Source: Hygrocybe punicea
Taxonomy: Eukaryota; Basidiomycota; Agaricomycetes; Agaricales; Hygrophoraceae
Assembly (NCBI GenBank): GCA_963556145.1
Contig: OY744461.1
Coordinates: 2,232,001-2,296,000 of the forward strand
DNA length: 64,000 nucleotides
Reading direction: 5' to 3'
This document shows, in pieces, positions 54,450-63,579 of the stretch. Position numbers and translations under genes: made by a program. The notes beneath the pieces are model-generated. The model saw nothing but the letters and a program-made list of their open reading frames with translations. It did no database searches and had not been told where the DNA came from. The first letter of the stretch is position 1. Every line of letters starts with the position of its first letter.

Positions 54450-55795
54450 CTAAATGGGGGCCTGAGACAAGCACTTGACAGCATCCCGAACTGATGCAAT
54501 CTCCCCTAGAAGGAAGCCCATTGCCGTCAAATCCTCCTGGGTCAAAAATCGCAGCATCCGGGCATGCTCATAATGATGCTGAGTGAATTTCTCTTGAGTT
54601 TCCTGGTGGAGCTGGTACTGCTGGCTGAATTCAATCATTGTCATATTGGGCTGGCTTTGCTGCCAGGTTGCAGGATTGTTGGGCATTGTAGGTCGTACTG
54701 AGGTTGTTGAACAAGCACGGGACCTGGAATCAGGTTAGCAGCGACGACTGGTGCGGGTGTGGGTGCAGGTGCGGGGTGGAGTAAATCCATAACTTCTTTG
54801 CCAATGTTGAGGTTGAATACAGGCATTGCTGGGGTAGCTTTGGCCTGAGAATCGAGCCGGTGCTGAAGGAGTGGTGATAACTTGGTAGGTCTGTTGTCGA
54901 AGAGGTTATGGTTGGGAGGCTTTTCGAGTGTGGCCTGATCTTCACCCTTAAGCTAGAGAACAATGATCAGAATACAGATTGAATGAAAAAAAAAAGAACG
55001 TACCATCGCAAAAGCCCAGCACTCCAACCTCTCAATGCTGAGTGGCAAGTGAACTCCCTCCCCATCAATGAAACAATTTGTCCCCATGCAGGACACTGTC
55101 TTCTGCATGCATTTCCAGCGTTCCTGCAGTAAACGGACAGTTGTAGTCATGTTGACGTTTCCGGGGAGAGTCGCGGGATCACAGCGGGCAGTTTTCTTCT
55201 TTGACTTCGGTTTGTCCCCATCATTCTCCTCATTCTCCTTATCACTACCTGCAGCAATTGCTTCGATGCTGATGTTGACAATGGGAGACTTGAGTTTGGA
55301 GATGCACTCCAAGAGCATCGCGTAATCAGCCTCAGCCGCAAGAGGCGCACCAGGCTTGCTAAGAATGCGTGGGATTGAAAAGAGGATGTCATAGTTCATA
55401 AGGTCAATGGTTGGATTGTGAGGCTTGAGCAATGTGTCAATCCTGACAAAGAGTTGAGCTTGGACTGTGTCCCAAGGCTCACTGCTATCGAGGTGCAGTG
55501 AGATTGTTTTTCCACGGCGTTTCATAACAGGTTTCTTCATTTCAGATGCAGAGAATGCGGCAATGATGTAGTTGATCTTGACAGATGGTGGTACTGGCTC
55601 ATTTGTTGGAGGCTTTTCCTTGCGCGATGAATTTTTGCGTTTCTGTGCTATCAGAGATGGAGTGGGCATGGCTGAGCCATCAGTCTCAGATGGTACTTCA
55701 GTAGAATCAGAGTCATTGCTGGCAGAGAATCGGTGCTCGAGGTCGCTATCGATTATGCTGGGCTGCTTGCGCAAACGCTTTTTAATACGGGCCAT
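54450..55795 (-). CDS. Accessory protein of the Tc1/mariner element, SAM-like C-terminus
   Basis: Exon 1 55795-55004 starts MARIKKRLRKQPSIIDSD (basic), then an acidic-Ser region, IAQKRKNSSRKEKPP, VKINYIIAAFSASEMKKPVM, ISLHLDSSEPWDTVQAQLFV, TIDLMNYDILFSIPRILSKP, then VRLLQERWKCMQKTVSCMG and LPLSIERLECWAFAM. Intron 54953-55003 (GTACGT..TCTAG). Exon 2 is Pro/Ala-rich (HPAPAPTPAPVV) and then in another frame NMTMIEFSQQYQLHQETQ and LRFLTQEDLTAMGFLLGEIA, ending LSQAPI at 54450. The change of frame near 54700 is either a second intron (a CTAAC branch-like site precedes ATTCCAG) or an indel. The end LTQEDLTAMGF..LGEIASVRDAV has the pattern of a SAM-domain C-terminal helix. Function unknown; perhaps a transposase partner. 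Confidence 0.6.
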
Positions 55796-55892
55796 GTGGT
55801 ATGTGGCTGAGAGGCAAAAAAATGACTAAGTCCATATTTCCTAAAGTACTCAAAATCCACGTGTAGTGTCAAGCTCGCTGCAAACGGCTGTA

Positions 55893-56344
55893 AATGTATG
55901 AATTGTGAAAACATAACCATTCTGGAAAATGATAGATGTGATGCCATCTTTCATTGTTCATATTCATGTTCTGGAACAATCTCAGCATGTCTTGCTCAAA
56001 TTATAGTTAATAGACAACGACATAGATGTCAATTGTGTTGGGGAGAGATTACTAAATTTATTGCATTTAACAAAATTCCACCTCTAATCATGTTTACACT
56101 TGACTCTATTGAGAATTTAATAGTTAGTCAAGTTATAAACTTGTCAATTGATGACATATCCACTGCTTTCACATTGAGAGGAATTGTGTACTTTGGTGAT
56201 GCACATTTTACTGCTCGCATATTCATCAACAGAATGGTGTGGTTTCATGATGGTATATCAACAAGATCAATTTGTATTAATGAAGGCGATATAGATGACT
56301 TTTCAAATATTAATTTATTGTCACGTAATGGTAGTTCAAGACTG
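55893..56344 (+). pseudogene. Helitron-linked cysteine-peptidase-like domain, second half
   Basis: Continues KCMNCENITILENDRCDAIF; HRCQLCWGEITKFIAFNKIP; MFTLDSIENLIVSQVINLS; TLRGIVYFGDAHFTARIFIN; RMVWFHDGISTRSICIN. Paired CxxC motifs look like a zinc ribbon, as in USP-type peptidases, and FGDAHFTARI..VWFHDGI looks like the His box. No stops in this half. Interrupted at 56345 by a MITE. Catalysis is inferred from motif resemblance only. Confidence 0.6.
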
Positions 56345-56651
56345 CTAGTGTATCGCAGGTACAGATGAACCTGCGGGTTTTGTAGTGGGTAAAGAGACAG
56401 GTATGGGTAGGGTACAATATTCCTGTACCTGTGAGCTTGAAAATGAGTCATAAATCATCAAAAATGGCCAAGTATTGAGTGAGATATGATCAAAATGGTT
56501 ATTTAACCATAACTCTCTCAATTCCCAACCATTTTGGTTGATTTATGGCTCAAAATGATGGGTAAAACCTGCGGGTTTTGTACCTGGGGTCCCAGGGGTA
56601 TGGGTACAGGTTCACTCAAAAGTACCCATGGGTTACCCATGCAGTTCACTA
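56345..56651. mobile_element. hAT-like MITE with 8-bp duplication
   Basis: Ends TAGTGTATCGCAGGTA and TACCCATGCAGTTCACTA. Flanks AAGACTGC and AAGACTGT match at 7 of 8. Internal inverted repeat around AAAATGG..CCATTTT. Same family as 2317-2629 and 40532-41641. Confidence 0.85.
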
Positions 56652-56658
56652 AAGACTG

Positions 56659-57087
56659 TACCTGACAGCCACGGTGGAGCCTGAGGCATGGTGCCAGGGA
56701 CTCAGAGTCACTGCGGGGTGACATTTGCTAAAGCAACCTTTTCAACCTTCACAACCTTTAAGGTGCCATATAATGCAATTGTTGTCCATACTACTAGAGA
56801 GAATCATGTAGGTGCGGCCAAAGCTTTGTAGCACTATGAAGTGCTGCATAGGAAGGCCTTTGCTATAGGTGCTATAGTACTATTATGGAAATGCCAATTG
56901 ACTATAACCCCAAATCAGGTTTTGCTCATGTTCCTCCGAGTCAGACCCAATCAAATTGACTATACAATGATTACACGAGTTCCTATTTTTTTTCCTTCTA
57001 AAGTCGATAATTGTACAAATAAAGAGAACACACACAAGGCGAAAAAGCGACGATTAGCAAGTAGTAGTAGTAGGTTCAGAAAGTAGC
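56659..57087 (+). pseudogene. 3' tail of the Helitron coding region (degraded)
   Basis: After the MITE, a broken frame ends with RVRPNQIDYTMITRVPIFFP, KVDNCTNKENTHKAKKRRL and SSSRFRK before TAG. The basic C-terminus fits a nuclear protein end. The joining to the peptidase-like part is not demonstrated. Confidence 0.35.
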
Positions 57088-57298
57088 AGCAGGTGAATGA
57101 GCGAAGCAAAAAAATTAAAATTACTTGTTTACACAAATGTTCACCTTTTTTTTGTTTGTATTTGGATAAGTTAGCTTTGCAGGGTGTCGTCCAGGCTGTG
57201 CGATTTGTCCGAAATGCGGCTATCCACCTGCGGAAATGAGCTCCACCGGAGAACGTCAACAGGCGCGGAGGGGTGGCGGGGGGTCGGGGGGGCGTCTC

Positions 57299-57880
57299 TC
57301 ATGCGACATTCAGCACCCAAACGTCTGGCCCCACTGGCGTCCTCGAGAGTCCCAGGAACCGGGTCCTGCCCATCAAGAAATCAACCCGTTTGACACCCTT
57401 TCTCTTCTCCTCCTCGTGCGCCACATGATCCGCGATACGAACGAAGCGGTGCTCATATGCAGCGTTCACCCTGTGCTTATCTTCGTGTGATGGCAATGAA
57501 TTGTATTCGTCAGGGTGGACAGCCATGCGCAGGGCACGGTACAGCGTCGATAACACGTCTGCGACGGTTACGAATGCATCGGGTTTGGGCGAGTTGGGCG
57601 ATACGACGATCTGCCAGGGGAGGTCAGGAAACGTGAGTGAGAGCAAAGGGAGAGGAGGGACGACGGCTGGTTCGGGGAGGAAGTGAAAGTGTGGTGCGGT
57701 AATGAACGTAGGCGGGAGCGAAATGTCGTAGTTGATCGCTGGGCTACTAGTAAGATTGAACTGAAGTATAGGGTTGAGCTTGGGAAGTATCTCTGATGCT
57801 ACCGGAAACGACTCAGGTTCCGGTGAGAGCGGTGGTTCCTCGTATGGAACGATCCCGATTTGAAGCTTATCGGGTTCCAA
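57299..57880 (-). CDS. DUF6699 domain protein
   Basis: Open frame of 193 residues, MEPDKLQIGIVPYEE to VWVLNVA. Family marks: LNPILQFNLTSSPAINYDIS, then FITAPHFHFLPEPAVVPPLP, FPDLPWQIVVSPNSPKPDAF, VTVADVLSTLYRALRMAVHP, EYNSLPSHEDKHRVNAAYEH, KGVKRVDFLMGRTRFLGLSR and DVWVLNVA at the end. This order (xxLNPxL..P.xNYDxS, W.I.V, VTVxDVL, rVDfL..xxfxGL, W.L) is typical of DUF6699, an abundant agaric family without known function. Acceptor-like TTTTAG at about 57899 suggests an upstream exon. Looks intact. Confidence 0.75.
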   Translation of the reverse strand: MEPDKLQIGIVPYEEPPLSPEPESFPVASEILPKLNPILQFNLTSSPAINYDISLPPTFITAPHFHFLPEPAVVPPLPLLSLTFPDLPWQIVVSPNSPKPDAFVTVADVLSTLYRALRMAVHPDEYNSLPSHEDKHRVNAAYEHRFVRIADHVAHEEEKRKGVKRVDFLMGRTRFLGLSRTPVGPDVWVLNVA

Positions 57881-57946
57881 AGATGAAGTAGGGACACCTA
57901 AAAGTGAACGTCGTCAACATGACAGCGCCTTCCCCAATGTAACGAA

Positions 57947-58109
57947 TCATTTCTTCATCACCTTCAATAATGTTTGGTGCAGGTGGTGGGGCAGTGTAGA
58001 TGACATGAATACGTCGAAAAAATTGGGTATTATGGGCTTGTGGCTGGTCATTATTGGCTCTGACATGACTGGTTCATCGTCATTAACAGTGCAGGAACAG
58101 TCGATTGAC
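57947..58109 (-). other. Possible last exon region between the two genes
   Basis: Contains PNIIEGDEEMIRYIGEGAVM in one frame. It could be the final exon of the ubiquitin-like gene or the first of DUF6699; splice signals do not decide. Confidence 0.3.
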
Positions 58110-59534
58110 TTACGAGGCAGGTGAAATGATCTCTTCGTCGCTTTCTTCCTTCCACCCCTCACGTTCTTCGCTGCTCTGTTGGTTACGGTAATCTTCACTA
58201 CGCTCTTTTTCTCTCTGTTCACCCTCCTCCCGATCACTATTTTCGTTAGCGTTCACAACTTGGAACTGCCCCGAACAACAACGACTGTAATTGACAATAT
58301 TAATTGCCATCAAGTGCAAAAAATTTGGAAGGACTTTCCACTCAATCCAACCACTGATCACGGCAATGTTTGAATTGATGTGATGACATCGAGGACATGT
58401 CTCTTTATTTTGACTCGGAGGGACATTGTTCTGGCGCAACACGATACTCATTTCAAGAACCATGCCTGGCTCTATCGTGCTGGAGAATTCTGATGGGTGG
58501 ATTGTTTGGCTGTCCCAGGCCCGTATCATTTGATAATCACCCCGCCGGATGAAATGGTTTCCCACACGATTTTTGCAATAACCATTGATGATATGGTCAA
58601 AGTCCTAGCTTCCTTAGGTTTGCGACGGGACTGCATACACCCAAAACAGCGTACCTTCCATGTGGAACAAAATAGTGTCGGCACAGGTAGGTTCCGCCCC
58701 AGATGGTCTACCACCAGTAGCTTGTTTACTTGGATGTGACGCAGAGGGTACATACGTTGCTTCAACGTAGATGAAAATCTTTCAAAGGATACACGACTTG
58801 CGTGCAACTCGTTTCCAAGGTCGATCCATGCAACACTTGATAGTGGTTATGGCTTATGAATAATAAATAAAGCATGCTTACGAGTTCAACGTGATTAAAA
58901 ATTCATTGAGAGCTTCTTGACGAATGGATAGCTTTTTTCTTGATGAAACCAATTCGTCCCGCCCACTCCACCAGACTTGGCGCCATAAGTAATCAATCCT
59001 TGTTGAGCTGAGGTCTTGCTTATAACGAGTGATATTGTCAAGTATTTCTTGCAGTACCTTGCGACACCGCTCCACCTCCGGATGGATAGTGCTAGCCAGA
59101 TTTTGACCCAGTGGTGTAAACTCATAGAGCTGAATCGCGGATCGCGTCAAGCTGAGTGAATCGCATAAAGATTTCAAGTCTCGCTCCAGAATACGAAATT
59201 CAGTGGCGGATTCTGCCAATAGATGTCGCACAATGTCCACAATGAGACTAATTGCGACGTAGGCAAGGGAAACGACCTCGGATGAGCGGATAGGAACACA
59301 CTGCGGTGCCCCTGGCCCTGACTGCAAGATTGGCCATCGAAACTGGTGGAAAGCTGGTCCCAAGTCCGAAAGAGGGATCTGAATGATGGCCTGGTGAATG
59401 TGAATGTTGTTTCTGTTGTTGAATATCTGATCGCGGCCAACATCATTGAAGGTGCTGCGGCTGGCATCTGTGTTTTTGGAATGACTGAAGGCCATCCTGC
59501 AAACATGTTGACGGGACAACTCCGACGCGGACAT
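58110..59534 (-). CDS. Agaric ubiquitin-like-domain protein with long helical N-terminus
   Basis: Exon 1 59534-58881: STFNDVGRDQIFNNRNNIHI, PQCVPIRSSEVVSLAYVAIS, EFRILERDLKSLCDSLSLTR, SAIQLYEFTPLGQNLASTIH, IDYLWRQVWWSGRDELVSSR, EALNEFLITLNS. Intron 58836-58880. Exon 2 58835-58655: HIQVNKLLVVDHLGRNLPVP and TLFCSTWK. Intron 58605-58654. Exon 3 from 58604: DFDHIINGYCKNRVGNHFIR, RGDYQMIRAWDSQTIHPSEF, STIEPGMVLEMSIVLRQNN, then CPRCHH and an acidic tail to 58110. The exon 2-3 part matches the ubiquitin-like domain often seen in agaric proteins; the helical N-terminus and NxxGRDQ motif occur at the head of fungal STAND-type proteins. A donor GTAAGT at 58110 suggests one more exon. Exon 3 choice uses acceptor CTAG, which keeps the domain in frame. 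Confidence 0.7.
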
Positions 59535-59641
59535 GCATTATCTAGGCTTTGGCAGGTCAGACCCGCAAGCTCCGCTCTTGGGGATGGCTCCTGGGCGATC
59601 TGGTAGGAGTTGGAAAGGATGGGGGAAGTTGGTGGAGATCT

Positions 59642-59848
59642 TCATCTTGCGAGGTGGGTGGTGGATGGAGTAAAGTGGTTGACAATCTGATCTCGGTTGA
59701 CTTGGTCGAATGTGCTATGGCTGGCACTGGTACTGAGAAGTCCAACGTGCTGGAACGAAATCCGAGTCCGCCTGGCTAAATACCCAGTGTACGACCCAAT
59801 ACCTCCCCGCCCAGCATACTGTGCAGATCCCGCTATCGGATATTTCAT
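59642..59848 (-). pseudogene. Extra N-terminal exon copy related to the ubiquitin-like gene
   Basis: Reads SASHSTFDQVNRDQIVNHF, a near repeat of STFNDVGRDQIFNN in the gene downstream. It points to a partial tandem duplication or an alternative first exon. The plus strand here shows the same palindromic sense, so no stronger call is made. Confidence 0.35.
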
Positions 59849-59899
59849 GCGCTACTCTCCTCACACTGTGTTATTCAGGAAACTACTACTCAAGGACGA

Positions 59900-61680
59900 T
59901 TGGTGAAATTGTCCTTGGAATGCACCCCGCTGATTTTTTTCATGAAGCACCGAAGACTATGGCAACACTGTGGGACTGATCAGCTCAAAATTCTCGACAG
60001 GGACTGACCAGCTCGACCAAGGACCCCGGAGATGTTATTATTACCAGTTTTAGTAATCTTAGCAGTCATCAATATATGCATTTTGTAAATAATTCATGAA
60101 ATACTATATGGATTGTTAATGTGTGAAATCATCTATTTTATAAGGCCCATGCTTAGTTCCTGAATATTACCTGTTTCTAAAGTTGCTTTACTATAGTCCA
60201 ATCATGCCACACAAGAGTCCATGTGCCTCTCCCTTCATCTCACCTTTGGAGTATCCCATTTTTCAGTTTCACTAGCATTTTATCTACTTGGGGAGGAGAC
60301 ATCCTGTTCTACAGGACCACCTTATCTCCTAAGTAAGAACCTTTCTTATATTCCTCCCATCTTTTTAATGTTAGCTATACAGTTTTTCATTACTTCTCTC
60401 TCCCACCTTTTATCTCCTTTCCCTTTATCTGTGTAATACATCACACCTATCTTTCTTTTTTAATAGATCATTTTTCTGGACCTTGTTTTAAGGTGGGACC
60501 ACATACACTTAGACAGGTCCCAAAAAACTGCAGGTGCTTGATTAGATTTATTGCAAAATATATAAAGAATTCACCTGTTTTCAGTCACCAGTTTGTTTGC
60601 ATACTCCTGCAAACAAGCACTCTGTGTGAGACACATAACTCAGCAACCAGGTCTCAGATAAACAAGATTACAGGGTGCCAGGCAGCTCTATAATTAATAT
60701 TCCATATCAGTTCCAGTTCCAGTTCCAGTCATTCTGGTTCTGGTTCAGCTCCCCAACCCTAGGTGGGACTCAGATTACATGTACATGTTCAGACCTTCAT
60801 TATTATGGACCCTCGATCTGTCATGCAATGTGACAAACAGAAGGTTTTACTTCAGTCAGAAGACAGAGTTTGGACAAAAGGTGTTGAATCATGAAGTGCA
60901 GAAGCAGGTCTTTAACAAGTTAAGTTACAGGGTTACATCACCAAAAGTAGACTACTTCTGTACATTTTGAGATGTGGCTGTGTAGCTAGGTAGAAAAGGA
61001 GAGAAGCCTATAAGAAGAAAGAGGGTTGTGTCATATAGACTACATAAGCAGAAGAAGGTCCTATGAGGAATAGATATAATATAAGCAGAAAGAAAAAGGA
61101 CATATGAGTAAGAAAAAAAAGATAACTTAAAGCCATGACAAAGGAAGAAGGAGATATCACAGGTCATGGTCATGTTGTAGAGGGTACAACCTCTGTAGCC
61201 ACAGAAATCCACCAAAATGCACATTCTACCACTCATCCATGCACTCTATACTAATCCAACTGTTATTACTCATCAATTCCAAACAAGTCTGGAACTGAAT
61301 GCAGACCTAAATGTGCCAACCCCTCTTTGTCCAATCACTGGGCACCTAATATCAGTTGCATTCACATGCTTACACACCCACCTTAGGCAGGACTTCGGGG
61401 AGGTTCCCACGGCCTTCAAGGGGGGGTTCTTATGTGAGGGAGATGTGGCCTTCGAGGCCTGGGTCTTGGGAGGCTCCCCCCGAAAATTGGCCAACCTCTT
61501 CTTAGAGTATATGAACCTCTGTTGATGTCACCGCCATGTATTTTAGATATGTTTTCTGAGCATTTCCATGTTTTGCAATTATATAAATCTCTATTTCGAA
61601 CCTCTCTAGATGTCACTTTTGAGTATTTTCATTTTTCCATATCATTTTCCAAGCTCTCTATTGACTATGCAGATATGATA
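59900..61680. other. AT-rich region without identified genes
   Basis: A few short open stretches (60221-60436, 61217-61525) have no recognisable family. A (CCAGTT)n microsatellite lies at about 60708-60730. Nothing else supported. Confidence 0.35.
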
Positions 61681-61682
61681 AA

Positions 61683-62420
61683 GAGAACGCGGGGAGGGGA
61701 GAGGGAGAACACGGCAGAGAGAGAGAGAGCGAGGAGGGAAGAGAGGGAATGGGGACCCTAGCGATACCCCCACATCGATTGACGTGGGTGTGGCGTTTGC
61801 GGGGTGCCCCCTCTTCTCTCGCACCTCGCGACACCGTCCATCACGTCAATTGACGTGAAGGCAGCATTTGTGAGGTGCCGGATGCCCTCCAGCCCTCGCA
61901 CCTCGCACCTCGCGACACCCCCATTGCGTCGAACATACCGCGGACAGTCTAGCCCGGAGGAGAGGGAGAGTGGGGAGGAGCAGGAGAGCGGGGGCGCAGG
62001 GAGAGATAGGGAACGGAGGGGAGAGAGAGAGCACGGGGGTGGAGGAGAAGGGGGAGAGAGGGAACAGAGAGGGGAGAGAGAGAGGAGAGGAGAGAGCAGG
62101 GAGGAGAGAGGGAACAGGGAGGGGGAAGAGGCAGTGGAGAGAGGGGAACAGAGAAGGAACAGGGAGGGGACAGGGAGGGACTGGGGGACAGAGAGCGGAG
62201 AGGGAGGTATCAGGAAGCGGAGAGGGAGGGAGTGGGAAGGAGTAGAGAGGGAGGCATTGGGGAGAGTGAGAGAGGGAGAGCAGGGAGATAGAGAAGGGAG
62301 GGAAGAGAGAGTGGGAGTGGAGGAGCAGGGAGATATAGAAGGAATGGGGAGAGTGTGTGTGGAGGAGACGGGGAGGAGAAATAGGGAGAATGGGGAGAAC
62401 TGGCCGTTGTGTTCCTCCTT
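61683..62420 (+). repeat. Purine-rich GAGAGGGAAC tract
   Basis: Two blocks of GGGAGAGAGAGGGAACAGAG-type repeats (61683-61755 and 61955-62390) around a GC-rich piece with double-palindrome copies. Reads as Glu/Arg/Gly-rich on + and Ser/Pro/Leu-rich on -, both products of composition. A (GAGAGGTCCGG)n run follows at 62615-62660. Confidence 0.7.
61821..61878. repeat. Dispersed double palindrome, copy 5 (with partial copies on both sides)
   Basis: Arms GCACCTCGCGAC / TTGTGAGGTGC around a perfect 16-bp core CACGTCAATTGACGTG. A partial copy at about 61765-61808 has core CACATCGATTGACGTG, and another left half lies at 61906-61930. Confidence 0.75.
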
Positions 62421-63265
62421 GCTCATCCTCCTCCTCTTTGTCGTCGTCGTCCTCAACCTCTTTTCAGGCATTAGTTTTGGCAGAATGATTGAAAGGCGAA
62501 AGGGACTTACAAGAAGGTGAAAGAGAGAGGCGCGACAAGAAGAGAACGCGGCGCGGTTTGTTGATCGTTGATCGATCACCTGACTGGCTGCAACGTGAGG
62601 TATAGCAGCTAGAGGTGGGGAGAGGTCTGGGAGAGGTCCGGGAGAGGTCCGGGAGAGGTGTCAGAGATCGGCGGCGATGATCAACCTATGAGAGTTTGTT
62701 TAACGGTGCACTGACTATGAAAATTCACATATACAACAACCGCATCAAAAATCAAGAGAAAAATACCGAGACATTCAGCACTCACTGCCACTCACGCTTG
62801 CACTCAATCTTCGTGGATATTACTTGGAGGTTCCGTGACATTGGTAGGTTAGTGCATCCAATGGTCTCTAACCAAACTTGTGACTGAACTTCAAGTTAGC
62901 CTATTACAGGTACTAGTACGACAAATATTCGCCTCCCCACACTTCTCCCGAAACCTCTACCACACCTCCCCCACCAGCACTCTCCCTCTCTCCATCCCCT
63001 CTCCTCCGCATTTCCACTCCCCACTGTCACATTCTCTCTCCATTCCCTCTCCCCGCTCTCAATTCCTCCCCGCCATTTCTTCAACCCTCTGCCCCCTCTC
63101 TCTCCTCACCCCACACTGTCTCCTCCCCGCTCCCTCCACACTGTCTCCCTCTCCACTCTCCGATCAACAACTGCCGCGACAATGACCACGCCGATAACGA
63201 CGACGGGGAACATGGAAAGCTGGGTCGGAGGTGTGGTGCGCCCACACTCCGGCCCAGGTATGTTT
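62421..63265 (+). other. Pyrimidine tract and possible short exon
   Basis: CTCCCCACTCTC-rich DNA at 62935-63160 mirrors the purine tract at 61955-62390 in opposite sense. From 63181 a short open piece MTTPITTTGNMESWVGG, VVRPHSGPG ends at GGTATGT (63258), similar in build to the piece before GGTATGT at about 41010. Whether it is translated is unknown. Confidence 0.3.
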
Positions 63266-63452
63266 TTTTCTATCTACTTTTGCCATCCACTTACTCCCTC
63301 CTCCTCCTTGGTTACCTCGTGAACACAAGCGCACGTCGAATGATGTGTGTCTTGTGCCTTCAAGGTGATGGCGATGAGGGTAACGAAGAGGGGCCAGCAC
63401 CAGTACGAGCACCAGCACCAGCGCCAGCGCCAGCACCGGCACCACCCCTGAG

Positions 63453-63508
63453 TACCTCGCGAGGGCCGGGCCCACGTCAATTGACATTGGCGGCCACCCT
63501 CGCGAGGT
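63453..63508. repeat. Dispersed double palindrome, copy 6
   Basis: Arms TACCTCGCGAGGGCC / ACCCTCGCGAGGT around core CACGTCAATTGACATTG. A weaker copy precedes it at about 63312-63368 (TTACCTCGTGAAC, core GCACGTCGAATGATGTG). Confidence 0.75.
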
Positions 63509-63523
63509 GAGGAAGGCAAAACA

Positions 63524-63579
63524 TACCTCTCGAGGGCCAGGCCCTTGTCAATTGACATGGCTGGCTACCCTCGTGAGGT
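63524..63579. repeat. Dispersed double palindrome, copy 7
   Basis: Arms TACCTCTCGAGGGCC / TACCCTCGTGAGGT around core TTGTCAATTGACATGG. Only 15 bp after copy 6, so the two form a tandem pair. Confidence 0.75.

Larger units (their letters stand above)
50291..55890. mobile_element. 5.6-kb Tc1/mariner element with accessory gene
   Basis: TA duplications at 50289-50290 and 55891-55892. Inverted ends of about 85-90 bp start CAGCC(A/G)TTTGCAGCGAG and include GACACTACACGTGG and CTTAGTCATTTTTTTGCC; the transposase start codon lies inside the left end. Contents: transposase on + split by a long intron, and a second spliced gene on - whose start is inside the right end. Removing it with one TA restores the Helitron peptidase-like frame (TSTCL then KCMNCENITIL). 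Confidence 0.92.

Noticed and set aside
61758..62579. 238- and 273-codon frames in the purine tract
   Set aside because: Glu/Arg/Gly and Ser/Pro/Leu bias follows directly from GAGAGG repeats.
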